The position numbers were made by a program, and so were the translations under genes. A stretch of DNA of 64,000 nucleotides from CAYNZP01 sp964401835 (lineage in GTDB: Bacteria > Planctomycetota > Phycisphaerae > SM23-33). The notes beneath the pieces were generated by a model. That model searched no databases and had not been told where the DNA came from. It worked only from the letters and a program-made list of their open reading frames with translations. Numbering within the stretch: the stretch's first letter is position 1; every line of letters starts with the position of its first letter. The DNA is taken from assembly GCA_964401835.1 (NCBI GenBank), contig CAYNZP010000013.1, forward strand, positions 1 through 64,000, written 5' to 3'. Of this stretch, positions 24,828 to 33,765 are shown one piece after another.

Positions 24828-24863
24828 TGTACAGTGATGTGCGTCAATGTGCATCACTGTACA
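24828..24863 (-). promoter_or_regulatory. toxin-antitoxin operator
   Basis: TGTACAGTGATG (24828-24839) and CATCACTGTACA (24852-24863) form a perfect 12-base inverted repeat with a 12-base spacer that itself includes GTGCG/CAATGTG. Each arm contains the palindrome TGTACA. It sits 28 bases before the antitoxin start, as expected for Phd-type autoregulation with two dimers bound. Confidence 0.85.
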
Positions 24864-25055
24864 TATTATCGGATTCTTTTGCCGGCAAGTCAAGGCGAGT
24901 TATGAAAAAACTTCCCCGCAAGAGAGTTTTTAAATATGAGCTGTATTTTATTTCCCCTTTTACTTGACACATATAAAAAAGCTGCCGATAATATTTATGG
25001 ACTGGGAATACCCGGTCGGTGGCTGGCTCTGGAAACGGAGGCAGCCATTTCCTTT

Positions 25056-25844
25056 TTATGGAAACTCCTTCCATCCACTTACACCATTTTCATTGTAAAC
25101 ATGTTTTTTAACAACCTCCAAAGCTCGATTTGGCTGATCAGACTTTAGAATGTGACGTGCCGAGGGATAAGCACATAAGTCCGCTAATTGTAATCCACAA
25201 ATATTCTTTCTTTTATCTTGAAACAGCAGTGGGCAATAAAGGCGATTAAATCGGTCACGGCTGTTATAGTGCGTCCCTTCAGTTAAAAGCTTATAAAATG
25301 CAGTCTCAAGATCTCTGTCTTCATTCTTGCCTCTTGCTTCCGCGATAACTGGCAAATGTGTTTTTTGTAACTGTTCAAGGAAGTAAAGTATTCGTTCAAA
25401 TGTGAATGTTAGCGCTAATTCGTAAGGATTACGGGCGCGTTCTTCATATCTTTGGCGATGAAGTTGTTTGTGGACACTTACCACGAAGAGAGTATATGGC
25501 AAATTATCCATCAAATCGGTTAGTTCCAGCATGAAGCTATCTCGTTTTCTAGGATCCTCCAAGATTGAAAATGGACCTTGTGTCTTGCGAATATCTCTAC
25601 TGTGTAAATTAATGCCCTCATGATCCCAGTAGCAAAGCTTAAGTTGGTTCAAGCTCGGAATGATCTCTTGTATATATCGTTCCCGTTCAACAATTACTGT
25701 GCAAAGCACAAACAATGGAAAATCCTGGTCGATTTTTTCCATCGAATGGTCGCCACACTCATCAAGAAAGGCGATAAACCGAGATGAGCCTTGAAGTCCC
25801 ATATTTTCTGCTATTTCAGATGCCATAAGGTTATATTTTTCCAC
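25056..25844 (-). CDS. DUF3800 protein (RNase H-like fold)
   Basis: A 262-residue protein of the DUF3800 family: FLDECGDHS near residue 28, INLHSRDIRK, then IAEARGKNEDRDLE and LQLADLCAYPSARH. The acidic residues in these motifs are those proposed to form a metal-binding RNase H-like active site. The family is common in mobile and defence regions, but its biochemical role is unsettled. Start is uncertain: GTG 25844 or ATG 25826, neither with a good ribosome site. The gene is AT-rich compared with the next genes and is next to a toxin-antitoxin pair, so it may be acquired. Confidence 0.82.
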   Translation of the reverse strand: MEKYNLMASEIAENMGLQGSSRFIAFLDECGDHSMEKIDQDFPLFVLCTVIVERERYIQEIIPSLNQLKLCYWDHEGINLHSRDIRKTQGPFSILEDPRKRDSFMLELTDLMDNLPYTLFVVSVHKQLHRQRYEERARNPYELALTFTFERILYFLEQLQKTHLPVIAEARGKNEDRDLETAFYKLLTEGTHYNSRDRFNRLYCPLLFQDKRKNICGLQLADLCAYPSARHILKSDQPNRALEVVKKHVYNENGVSGWKEFP

Positions 25845-25890
25845 AAGTGAAAAAATTAATTTTCAAACATTGCGGGGTTAAATTCGAGCC

Positions 25891-26871
25891 TTATTCCCCG
25901 GGGAATTTATAGCCCCACTGGTTGCGGATTTCGTCCAGTGTTTCCAGCACGCCAAGGGTTTCGTCAAGTGGCATGATTTCGCTTTCGGTCTTGCCGGCGG
26001 CCAGGCATGCGGCGACTTCGGCTAGCTGATATACAAAGCCGTTTTCCTCGCATGGCACGTCGAAGACTTCCTGTTGGCAGCTGGTGCCTTCGAGCGTCAG
26101 CGGGCTGCCTTTGGTCCAGCCGGGGCCAAGCCTGATCCAGCCGGTTTCGCCTATCAGAATCGCTTCACAGGGAGTGTCTGTAGCAAAGCTTGTTATCAGC
26201 ACGGCGTTTTGGTTCGGCCCGTAAACCAGAACCGTAGTCGATTGCTCGTCAACGCCCGCCTCACAAATGTGGCCAACAGATGCGACGCTTTTTGGCTGGC
26301 CGAAGATCATCGATGCCAGCGACGCGCAATAGACGCCCAGGTCCATCAATGCTCCGCCAGCCATGTTTTTATCGTAATGCCAGGAATCTTTATGTTTGAA
26401 TTCTTTACCCAGTTGAACCTGCAATATCCGCGGCTGGCCGATAAGGCCGGACTCGACCATCTCGCGGAGTTTTTTGATGGGGGGCAGAAAGCGGCTATAC
26501 ATCGCCTCCATGAGAAAGAGGTTTTTCTTACGGGCCAGGTCTATTACTTCTCTGGCCTGTGCCGCGTTTATCGTAAAGGGTTTCTCGCACAGCACAGCCT
26601 TGCCAGCCTGCAGGGCGAGAACACAATTGTCTTTGTGAAAAGTATGTGGCGTGGAAATATATACGGCGTCAATGTCAGCGTCAGTTACGAGCTGTTCGTA
26701 GCTGCTGTAACAGTGGGGAACATTAAATTCGTCGCCAAATTTATCAGCCTTGCACTGCTCCCTTGAGCCGATAGCGACGAGCTGGCTCTGGTCGCAGCAG
26801 ACAGTGGCCTTTGCGAATTTACTGGCTATATAGCCGGTGCCGATTATTCCCCATTTGATTTTTCTGGGCAT
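25891..26871 (-). CDS. Gfo/Idh/MocA-family oxidoreductase
   Basis: A 326-residue NAD(P)-dependent sugar-type dehydrogenase. The Rossmann motif GIIGTGYIA starts at residue 8, and CEKPF carries the conserved lysine of the active site (near residue 96). The C-terminal Gfo/Idh domain (MEAMYSRFLPPIKKLREMV, GGALMDLGVYC) follows. Substrates of this family are usually cyclic polyols or sugars. The gene starts four bases after the stop of the glycosyltransferase gene, suggesting that both serve one glycan or sugar pathway. Confidence 0.92.
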   Translation of the reverse strand: MPRKIKWGIIGTGYIASKFAKATVCCDQSQLVAIGSREQCKADKFGDEFNVPHCYSSYEQLVTDADIDAVYISTPHTFHKDNCVLALQAGKAVLCEKPFTINAAQAREVIDLARKKNLFLMEAMYSRFLPPIKKLREMVESGLIGQPRILQVQLGKEFKHKDSWHYDKNMAGGALMDLGVYCASLASMIFGQPKSVASVGHICEAGVDEQSTTVLVYGPNQNAVLITSFATDTPCEAILIGETGWIRLGPGWTKGSPLTLEGTSCQQEVFDVPCEENGFVYQLAEVAACLAAGKTESEIMPLDETLGVLETLDEIRNQWGYKFPGE

Positions 26872-26875
26872 AAGA

Positions 26876-27973
26876 TTACTGGTTTCTTTTTTTCAGTTGC
26901 ACGAATGCTTCATCAATGGCTTCTAGGGTTTCTTCCAGGCCATCCCGATGCTGGCTTTTATAGGTTTGGGCATTTTGTGAGAATTCCTCAGAGCGTGCAA
27001 GAAATTCTTCCAGAAGCCCTGTCGAGACACTTTGGGGATTTGTTTCCATTCCTAATTCTCGAGTTTTGATGAAGCGAGCGTTTAATCGCTGTTCCAGGGA
27101 ATCTTCAGGAATAAGCAGGAGCCCCTTGGCGTAATAAAGGGCTTCCGAGATAAGCTGATTGCCCGACGTGGCGAATACCGCTTTGGCCCCGGCAAGGTCT
27201 TTGAGAAACGGCAGATTGCTGGTTGGACAGAATTCGAGATTGTCGGTTTTGCCCTGGCGGTTGGGGCCGTAGATTTTTGCCGGACAGTTTAAACTTTGCA
27301 GGGCCTGTTCGACTTGCGGAGAAAAGTTAGATTCAGGATTGGAAAAATAGCACAGCAGATAATCACCACGTGTTGGGTGGAGTTGCCTGACCTCCTGCCG
27401 CAGAATCGCGCCGACGGGCCTGATGTTTTCCCTTGTCGGCAGGCCGTCATAGAACGCTGCCACGATGAATCGCTTGGGCCGGCAAACCATCATCCTGTAT
27501 ATCATCGTTTCAAAATTACAGAGAAACCTTTCCCATGGGCTCATGCCGATCTTGCAAAAAGCCATCATTCCGTAGTGGTCGAAACTTATTCTGGGAATTT
27601 CCATCGACCTGCCGACGCGATGAGTCCATGCTTCGGAGTCGGAGATAATCATGTCCGGCCCGAACTTCTTAACTTCGTCGGCAACCATTTGGAAAATAGG
27701 CCCCTGCACGAGAAGGTCCAACAGTGGGGGAATATTTCGGGAAATAGTCAGCCAGACTGAACGCCGACCATTGTTTTTTTTGAAGTAACCGAGCATCGGT
27801 ATACGTACCACGCGATAATCTTTGCTGAGATGTTCATAGGCATCATCGCCGGCCAGTACCAGCACATCGTATTTTTTGGTCAGTTCTGGCAGGATCGCCT
27901 GGGCTCTTGCGGCATGGCCTCGGCCGTATCCGTGCACACCATAAACGATTCCTGGTTTGGAGTGTTCCGGCAT
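26876..27973 (-). CDS. glycosyltransferase, MurG/GT28-like fold
   Basis: A 365-residue protein with the two-domain GT-B layout: N-terminal GVHGYGRGHAARAQAI (glycine-rich loop and His typical of MurG-like enzymes), VLAGDDAYEHL, DMIISDSEAW, and a C-terminal nucleotide-binding part with LLCYFSNPES, FLKDLAGAKAVFATSGNQLISEAL. The last motif (SGNQLISEA) corresponds to the conserved GG..T..EA sugar-nucleotide region. Acceptor and sugar are unknown. ATG 27973 is preferred, with AGG nine bases upstream; the frame is open to 28033. Confidence 0.78.
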   Translation of the reverse strand: MPEHSKPGIVYGVHGYGRGHAARAQAILPELTKKYDVLVLAGDDAYEHLSKDYRVVRIPMLGYFKKNNGRRSVWLTISRNIPPLLDLLVQGPIFQMVADEVKKFGPDMIISDSEAWTHRVGRSMEIPRISFDHYGMMAFCKIGMSPWERFLCNFETMIYRMMVCRPKRFIVAAFYDGLPTRENIRPVGAILRQEVRQLHPTRGDYLLCYFSNPESNFSPQVEQALQSLNCPAKIYGPNRQGKTDNLEFCPTSNLPFLKDLAGAKAVFATSGNQLISEALYYAKGLLLIPEDSLEQRLNARFIKTRELGMETNPQSVSTGLLEEFLARSEEFSQNAQTYKSQHRDGLEETLEAIDEAFVQLKKRNQ

Positions 27974-28110
27974 TTGCTCTACCTTTTCGTGGAAACTGCA
28001 TTTATTTGTAATAGAAGTGGTTGCGAGCGGCAATTTTAAAGTTTCCCGGCGGATACCTCCAACTCACCAACTGGGGCTTTGCCTTGGCGGACATGCCTTC
28101 CAAAAATCGC

Positions 28111-28138
28111 TTGCAAGGGCTGGTGGCGGGCCTATAAT
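28111..28138 (+). promoter_or_regulatory. candidate promoter
   Basis: TTGCAA (28111-28116) and TATAAT (28133-28138) with a 16-base spacer. It would transcribe the small membrane protein gene and the following HTH-membrane protein gene. Confidence 0.6.
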
Positions 28139-28225
28139 CGACCATCACTCGGCTGGTTTTTATCGCCAGCTGGCGGGAATTCCCGGAATTTTTCTGAACA
28201 GAAGCGGCTAAAGGACTTGCCGAAA

Positions 28226-28663
28226 TTGCACAATAGTGAAAAGAACACAAACCGGCCTGACTCATATCACCGTTCATCTTCAGCCAAGTGGCTAATTGTG
28301 TTGCTATTGGGTATCATCGCGACGTGCCTTTTGCTGGAGTTGACCGCCAGCGTTCAGACGGCCTTGGCACAGCCGGAAGGCTCAGGCAGCATCGGCGGCA
28401 AGGAAGTATTCGCAGTGGGCGGGCGAATCACGCGGGACACCTACGGCATCTATCTAATCGACCCGGACAATGGTACAATATGTGTGTATCAGTTCCTTTA
28501 CAATCCGAAGCTCAAAAAGACAGAATTACATCTCCTTGCGGCGAGGAACTTCACTTTTGACTCTCAGTTAGACGAGTACAACACCACGCCTTCGCCACGG
28601 GAGATAAGAGCACTTGTAGAGCAGCAAACACGTTTGAACAGCGTCGAGCCAAACAGCGAATAA
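28226..28663 (+). CDS. small single-pass membrane protein, unknown
   Basis: About 145 residues, depending on the start. A polar N-terminus, one hydrophobic segment (WLIVLLLGIIATCLLLEL), a cleavage-like ALAQP, then a soluble part beginning GGKEVFAVGGRITRDTYGIYLID, which looks like a small beta-propeller or bacterial WD-like strand pattern. I do not recognise a named family. TTG 28226 lies ten bases after AAAGGAC; TTG 28217 is an alternative. The frame extends upstream to 28079, but that part overlaps the promoter. It precedes the HTH-membrane protein by 31 bases and is probably in its operon. Confidence 0.6.
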   Translation: MHNSEKNTNRPDSYHRSSSAKWLIVLLLGIIATCLLLELTASVQTALAQPEGSGSIGGKEVFAVGGRITRDTYGIYLIDPDNGTICVYQFLYNPKLKKTELHLLAARNFTFDSQLDEYNTTPSPREIRALVEQQTRLNSVEPNSE

Positions 28664-28694
28664 ATAATAGGGTTTGGCGGCGCGAGGAGTTGTT

Positions 28695-29531
28695 ATGGCC
28701 AAGAAGATGTACTATTCACAAGACGAAGCGGCCGAGATGTTGGGCGTCAGCGTCGATGAGCTGACAAACATGGTCAACGAGGGTGAGCTTAAGGCCTATC
28801 AGGACGGCGCGAACATCATGTTCAAGGCTGCCGATATCGACCAGCGCTCAGGAGGCGCTGCGGCAGAGGAGGAAGAAATCGAACTTTCTCCAGCCGACAC
28901 GACCGGGGTCGATGCGATAAGCCTCTCCGATACGGATTCGCTGACTATCCCGAAGGAAGACACAACCGTTCTCGGCGAAGGTGTCAGCATTTTCGATGAG
29001 AGCGACTTGGGCACCATCGAAACTACCCCCGACTCGCTGGCCAAAACGCAGGCAGCCCCGACGCTCGATGAGCAGATATCGCTAGAAGGTGTCGGCAGCG
29101 GCAGCGGCTTGCTCGACCTGACGCGCGAAAGCGACGACACATCGCTTGGTGCCGAGGTGCTCGAGCATATCAATATGGACACGGCAATCGGTACCAGCCT
29201 TGGCGGCGAAGCTATAATCGAGCCCGAGCCGTTCCCTGCGGCAGAGCCCGAGCCGGCAGTGGCAATCCAGCCGGTGGTTATCGAGCAAGTCGACCCGTCA
29301 GCAGGCGTTTTTAACGGCATCATCGTCGGCTGTGCGGTTGTGATGGTGGTACTTACCGCCGTCGCACTGGCCGCAATGGGTAGCGAGCTTCCAGGTTATC
29401 TGGAATTCTTCGCAGACAACATTACAATAGTGCTCATCGGTGGCGCGGTTGTTATAGCTGTTGCAGCACTCGCCGGCCACATGTTGGGCAGGGCAGCTGT
29501 TGCCAAAAATCAGGCAGCGCAGCAGATTTAA
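28695..29531 (+). CDS. HTH-domain protein with acidic linker and two membrane segments
   Basis: A 278-residue protein. Residues 1-50 are a MerR/excisionase-like helix-turn-helix (YSQDEAAEMLGVSVDELTNMV, followed by AYQDGANIMFKAADID). Residues ~55-190 are highly acidic and rich in Ser/Thr/Asp, probably disordered. Two hydrophobic segments lie at about 205-235 and 240-270. Membrane proteins with this small HTH recur in Planctomycetota, where the HTH may bind protein or DNA at the membrane. Start ATG 28695 follows GAGGAG. A terminator follows the gene. Confidence 0.75.
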   Translation: MAKKMYYSQDEAAEMLGVSVDELTNMVNEGELKAYQDGANIMFKAADIDQRSGGAAAEEEEIELSPADTTGVDAISLSDTDSLTIPKEDTTVLGEGVSIFDESDLGTIETTPDSLAKTQAAPTLDEQISLEGVGSGSGLLDLTRESDDTSLGAEVLEHINMDTAIGTSLGGEAIIEPEPFPAAEPEPAVAIQPVVIEQVDPSAGVFNGIIVGCAVVMVVLTAVALAAMGSELPGYLEFFADNITIVLIGGAVVIAVAALAGHMLGRAAVAKNQAAQQI

Positions 29532-29546
29532 TTGTTCCAGAGTTTG

Positions 29547-29586
29547 GGTCCCGCGAGCTTGTAGTAGAAAGCTGGGGACTTTTTGT
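29547..29586 (+). terminator. rho-independent terminator
   Basis: GTCCC-GCG-AGCTT, loop, AAGCT-G-GGGAC followed by TTTTT. It closes the transcript of the HTH-membrane protein gene. Confidence 0.85.
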
Positions 29587-29638
29587 TAAATTAAAATTTT
29601 TGTATCCCTTTCCCATGTATCTTGAAAGGACGGATACC

Positions 29639-30484
29639 ATGAGAACTTACTTAGCAATTCCGGTTTTCCTGACAATTTTTGTCGGCTTGATGGTAACGCA
29701 GGGCTGTGTCGCCAGAGACGAACACGACAAGCTCCTGGCTGCCAATCGCAACTCCCAGGACGAGCTCTCGCGTGCCTTGGCTATTGCCAGGGACCTCCGC
29801 GTGAAAAACGAAAAGCTCGATGGCGAACTGGCCAGCCAAGGCGTCTCGCTTTCTGCAACGCAGAAGGAGATCGAGGTGCTCGAATCGGCCAATGCTGCCC
29901 TTAAGAGCGACTTCGACGAGCTTCACGTCAAATATCTGGCACTTGCCAACCGCAGCGACGTACCTATGCCCGGGGCTATCAGCATACTGCCTGCCCAGTT
30001 GGACAAGGCACTTAAGAGCTTCGCCAGTGCTAACCCGGACCTTGTCGAATACTTGCCGGATTACGGCATGGTCAAGATCAAGGCCGACCTGACATTCAAG
30101 CCCGGCAGCGATTTTGTCGAGCCGTCAGCGAAAGACGCCCTGAAGAAGTTTGCCGATATTGTTAAGTCGCCTGCAGCTGCCATGTTCAATATCTATGTCG
30201 CCGGCCATACCGACGATGTACCCATCGGTAAGCCGGAAACGCGCCGTCACCATCCGAATAACTGGTATCTCTCGGTGCACCGCGCTGTGGCGGTCCAGCA
30301 GCAGCTGGTCAAGTCCGGCCTGGCCCCCGAGCGTATCGGTGCGATGGGCTTTGGCGAGTATCACCCGATCGAGCCGAACAAGGCTGGCAAGAAGGGCAAC
30401 CAGGCCAACCGTCGCGTGGAAATCTGGATTGTCCCGCCGGATCGCTTCCTGACAAAGGTTGAGGCTGCTGACGAAGCCAAGTAG
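29639..30484 (+). CDS. OmpA-family lipoprotein (Pal/MotB-like)
   Basis: A 281-residue lipoprotein: signal ending in VTQGC with lipidated C23, then a coiled coil (residues ~30-100, with DELSRALAIARDL and QKEIEVLESANAALKS), then an OmpA-like peptidoglycan-binding domain (FKPGSDFVEPSAKDALKKFA, VAGHTDDVPI, NRRVEIWIVP). The conserved Asp and Arg that bind diaminopimelate are present. It would tether the outer membrane to the cell wall. ATG 29639 follows GAAAGGA; the frame is open upstream without a signal. A terminator follows. Confidence 0.92.
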   Translation: MRTYLAIPVFLTIFVGLMVTQGCVARDEHDKLLAANRNSQDELSRALAIARDLRVKNEKLDGELASQGVSLSATQKEIEVLESANAALKSDFDELHVKYLALANRSDVPMPGAISILPAQLDKALKSFASANPDLVEYLPDYGMVKIKADLTFKPGSDFVEPSAKDALKKFADIVKSPAAAMFNIYVAGHTDDVPIGKPETRRHHPNNWYLSVHRAVAVQQQLVKSGLAPERIGAMGFGEYHPIEPNKAGKKGNQANRRVEIWIVPPDRFLTKVEAADEAK

Positions 30485-30505
30485 TTTCCGATAAGCTGAA
30501 ATTCT

Positions 30506-30545
30506 CAAGGCCCTGACGAATCAAACCGTTGGGGCCTTGTTTTAA
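30506..30545 (+). terminator. rho-independent terminator of the OmpA-like gene
   Basis: CAAGGCCC and GGGGCCTTG form a strong stem with a 17-base loop, followed by TTTTAAT. Confidence 0.85.
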
Positions 30546-30573
30546 TAGCTTCTAAATAAGAAAAGAGAATTTC

Positions 30574-31644
30574 TTGGTTAGGTCTCTTCGTGCCATCCTG
30601 AAATGGGGTTCATTGGCTTTCATTTTCCTTCTGGCTGGACTTTGTATTGTCGGTGCTTTTCTTGGGGCGTCTAAGGCAAGCGAAGTTTTCAATTCCATTC
30701 CGCTTGGAATCTTTTGGACTGTCCTGGCGATATCTATTTTGGCAAGCCTGTTTGTTTTTAAAAGTCTATGGAAGTCGGTAGGGCTTTTGGCTTTGCACCT
30801 TGGCGCTTTGTTGATAATTCTGGCAGGGCTTTGGTCCAGCAAAGCAGGCCATGAATTCAGGGCAAATTTTTTGGGTGAGAAAAAGGCGTTCGAGGGTGTT
30901 ATGGAGTTATTACCTGACAAGCCCGAAAGCCAAATACTATCTGTAGCCGACTATGACATAACGCAGCAACTTGACTTTGAGTTACAGTTGAAAAAAGCCT
31001 CTATCGAGTTTTATCCGCCTTATGACTCTAAGGGTATTTTGTATTTTTCCCATGTCGGTGAGCTGGGCACTATTGGCTTTCAAAAACTCAACTGGCAGTT
31101 TGGTCAGGCTGTGACTCTGGGCTCAAGCGGAGTAAAGATTCGTATTCTGGAATGCGATTTTCAAAAATCTAAACTTGCGAGCCAGGTCGAAAATGATTTC
31201 TATGCGATTATGCAATTTTCCTATAAGGATCTAACTGTCAAAGGCCAGCTGATAGTGCCGCCGGATAAACACTGGGAGCAATTGCCTCTGGAATTCCTCT
31301 TTGAAGACATGGATTCCTGGCAGAAAGCCGGTTTTCCCAGACTTGCGCTTAAGCGCCCGCAGCGAATAAAAAATTACAACGCGACGGTTGTTGTTTATGA
31401 GAAAAGCAAGGAAGCCGCCAGAAAAACCATCAAAGTAAACAAGCCCTTGCGTTATGGCGGATACCATTTCTATTTCACAAGTTTCCTGCATGGTTTGGAT
31501 AATGTTCTGCTAAAAGTTAAAAGTGATTCGGGCCTGAACATGGCCTACGCCGGTTTTGCTCTTTTGGGGCTGGGCGCATTTTTGCAATTCTGGATTTTGC
31601 CGGTGATTCGCTCGATGAGGAAGCGAGGCCCGCATGGCGGTTAA
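30574..31644 (+). CDS. resB: ResB-like cytochrome c biogenesis protein
   Basis: A 356-residue membrane protein. Hydrophobic segments lie at about 12-33, 45-62 and 67-85, followed by a large extracytoplasmic domain of about 230 residues and a final segment near 325-345. This is the ResB (Ccs1) layout of System II cytochrome c maturation, in a short form. The next gene, ccsA, overlaps by 11 bases. Start is TTG 30574, after AAGAGA. With CcsA it would carry haem across the membrane and present reduced apocytochrome for thioether ligation. Confidence 0.8.
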   Translation: MVRSLRAILKWGSLAFIFLLAGLCIVGAFLGASKASEVFNSIPLGIFWTVLAISILASLFVFKSLWKSVGLLALHLGALLIILAGLWSSKAGHEFRANFLGEKKAFEGVMELLPDKPESQILSVADYDITQQLDFELQLKKASIEFYPPYDSKGILYFSHVGELGTIGFQKLNWQFGQAVTLGSSGVKIRILECDFQKSKLASQVENDFYAIMQFSYKDLTVKGQLIVPPDKHWEQLPLEFLFEDMDSWQKAGFPRLALKRPQRIKNYNATVVVYEKSKEAARKTIKVNKPLRYGGYHFYFTSFLHGLDNVLLKVKSDSGLNMAYAGFALLGLGAFLQFWILPVIRSMRKRGPHGG

Positions 31645-32422
31645 ATTTACAATCCAGGGCCTGCTTATTTACATGGCGATGTGGATTTATCTGCTCGCAT
31701 TTATCGCTTTTATTGCTCGCCTGCGCAAGACCGGATGGAGTTTTTATATCGGCGGCTTTGCGTTCGCCTGGGCAGCTGTCGTTTATCGCAGCATAGAGGC
31801 TGGATACGTTCCTCTGAGTAATCTCTTCGAGGTGTTTTTGTTTCTGGGCGCGTTGATGCTGCCACTTACTGTTTTTTGCGGGCGGTTTTTGAAAATCGGT
31901 GGCCAGGCAGCTGACGCACTCATAGCTGTCGTATTACTCTTCCCGGCTGGCTTTGTTTTCAGTGCTACAGGGCGCCAGCTGCCGCCGATGCTGCAGAGCC
32001 CGCTTTTCGTTCCGCACGTCGCTGCATACATGACGGCGTATGTAATAATCGCCAAGGCAGCGTTCCAGGCTGGCTCTGCATTAATCAAGGGTGATAAAGG
32101 CGCAGCACACAGGGTCGGTTACGAAGAGGCTGCATACAGATGCGTCTGTCTGGCATTTCCACTTTTAACGGGGGGCTTGCTTCTGGGCTGTGTCTGGGGC
32201 AAGTTAGCTTGGGGCGACTGGTGGAACTGGGACCCGAAAGAGCTTTGGTCGCTGGCCAGTTGGCTTGTCTTTGTGGGGTATTTCCACTTCCGCTTTATTA
32301 CGGGCAAAAAGTTCGCCAATGCAAACGCCGCTTTGGTTTTGGCAGGGACGGCCCTGATTATTATCACGCTGCTTTGGGTGAACCTCTCGCGAATTTTCGC
32401 GGGCCTGCACAGCTACGCCTAA
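31634..32422 (+). CDS. ccsA: cytochrome c biogenesis protein CcsA/ResC
   Basis: A 262-residue membrane protein with seven or eight hydrophobic segments. The tryptophan-rich WWD motif of haem handling is WGDWWNWDPKELWSL, near residues 195-210. Conserved histidines are present on both sides (VPHVAAYM and YFHFRF). It is the partner of ResB in System II and begins inside the resB 3' end. The short length is typical of CcsA proteins without the large extra N-terminal region. Confidence 0.93.
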   Translation: MAVKFTIQGLLIYMAMWIYLLAFIAFIARLRKTGWSFYIGGFAFAWAAVVYRSIEAGYVPLSNLFEVFLFLGALMLPLTVFCGRFLKIGGQAADALIAVVLLFPAGFVFSATGRQLPPMLQSPLFVPHVAAYMTAYVIIAKAAFQAGSALIKGDKGAAHRVGYEEAAYRCVCLAFPLLTGGLLLGCVWGKLAWGDWWNWDPKELWSLASWLVFVGYFHFRFITGKKFANANAALVLAGTALIIITLLWVNLSRIFAGLHSYA

Positions 32423-32433
32423 AGGGGGGAGAA

Positions 32434-33756
32434 TCATTTCTCGTCACGTCTGCGCTGGCGGATGATGAGTCTCATCGGCACTTCGGCAAATGGTAGCCTT
32501 TCGCGGAACCGGTTTATCAGAAATCGCTGATAGCCCATATCGAAGCTGCGGACGTCATTTACGAACACCACAATTGTCGGCGGTGCTGTCGAGACCTGTG
32601 CTGCGTAAAGAATCTTCGGCCGCCTCGTGCCAGCCTTGTGACTCGGGCCGCGGAGTTGGACAATCTCCTCGATCGCCTCGTTGAGCAGGGCTGTGTTCAC
32701 TCGCTGGCGAGACTGATCGTAAAGCTGCTCGGCCAGTTGTATCGTCTCGAAGACGTTCACGCCTTCTGTGGCGGTGGTAAGGCTTATGGGCGCGAATGAA
32801 AGTTCTGGGAATTTCTTGGCGAAGTAGTCTGCGTAATCGTCGATGTTTGCGATCTTCTCTGCCAGGTCCCACTTGTTGACCACCAGCACGACCGGCTTGT
32901 GGTACTCGGCAATTATTCCGGCCAGGTTCTTGTCCACCTGCGATACCGGCAGTGAGGCATCAATCATCATTACCACGACGTCAGCCCTGCGGACAGACCG
33001 CAAAGCTCGATGCAGGCTGTAAAACTCTATATCGCCGGCGACTTTTCTTTTTTTCTGCACGCCCGCGGTGTCGATTAAAGTAAAGTTCCTTCCCTCGTGC
33101 TCAATCCCCACGTCCACGCTGTCGCGCGTCGTACCGGGAATTTCCGAGACGATAACTCGCTGCTCGCCCGCGAGCATGTTTATGAACGTACTCTTTCCGG
33201 CGTTTCGCTTCCCGACAATAGCCAGCTTCATAGTCTCTTCGGGCTTATGGTCGGTTGCGTGTGGAAGTTTTTCGTTAATCAGATTTATCAGGTCAGCAAT
33301 GCCTGTCGAGTGGGCGGCTGAAACCTGCAACGCATCGCCAAAACCCAGCCGGCTCATCTCGTGCACCTCGGAGATAAGGTCTGCCTGGTCGATCTTGTTA
33401 GCCAGCAGGATGACGGGCTTGTTCTGGCGGCGGAGTTTGGCAGCGACGTGCTTATCGAGAGCGGTAATTCCCTCTCTCGCGTCGACGACGAAGAGTATTA
33501 GCTCAGCTGAGTCTATGCCGAAAGCTATCTGTTCCTCGACGTGGTCGGTGAGATTGTCAATGTCTTCGATGCCCATGCCGCCGGTGTCGACCAACTCGAC
33601 GTAGCCGTCGTTAACCGGCAGGGGCGTGGAGATTCTGTCCCGGGTAACGCCCGGTGTAGGGTCGACGATAGCTATCCGCCGCCCGGCCAGGCAGTTCAGC
33701 AGGCTGCTCTTGCCGACGTTAGGCCGGCCCACAATTGCGACAATTGGTAAGCTCAT
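32434..33756 (-). CDS. der: ribosome biogenesis GTPase Der (EngA)
   Basis: A 440-residue double GTPase needed for 50S subunit maturation. The first G domain carries GRPNVGKSS (residues 9-17) and VDTGG; the second carries GKRNAGKST and DTAGVQ, with NKWD. The C-terminal KH-like domain (KILYAAQ, FVNDVRSFDMGYQRFLINRFRE) binds rRNA. The frame is open to 33783, but ATG 33756 is preferred: a TATAAT ends ten bases upstream, so the mRNA may be nearly leaderless, and no ribosome site is visible. It converges with ccsA. Confidence 0.96.
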   Translation of the reverse strand: MSLPIVAIVGRPNVGKSSLLNCLAGRRIAIVDPTPGVTRDRISTPLPVNDGYVELVDTGGMGIEDIDNLTDHVEEQIAFGIDSAELILFVVDAREGITALDKHVAAKLRRQNKPVILLANKIDQADLISEVHEMSRLGFGDALQVSAAHSTGIADLINLINEKLPHATDHKPEETMKLAIVGKRNAGKSTFINMLAGEQRVIVSEIPGTTRDSVDVGIEHEGRNFTLIDTAGVQKKRKVAGDIEFYSLHRALRSVRRADVVVMMIDASLPVSQVDKNLAGIIAEYHKPVVLVVNKWDLAEKIANIDDYADYFAKKFPELSFAPISLTTATEGVNVFETIQLAEQLYDQSRQRVNTALLNEAIEEIVQLRGPSHKAGTRRPKILYAAQVSTAPPTIVVFVNDVRSFDMGYQRFLINRFRERLPFAEVPMRLIIRQRRRDEK

Positions 33757-33765
33757 AGCCGGGCC

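Noticed and set aside
28079..28225. Upstream extension of the small membrane protein to an ATG at 28079
   Set aside because: It would cover the TTGCAA/TATAAT promoter and puts ~50 unlikely residues before the membrane segment.
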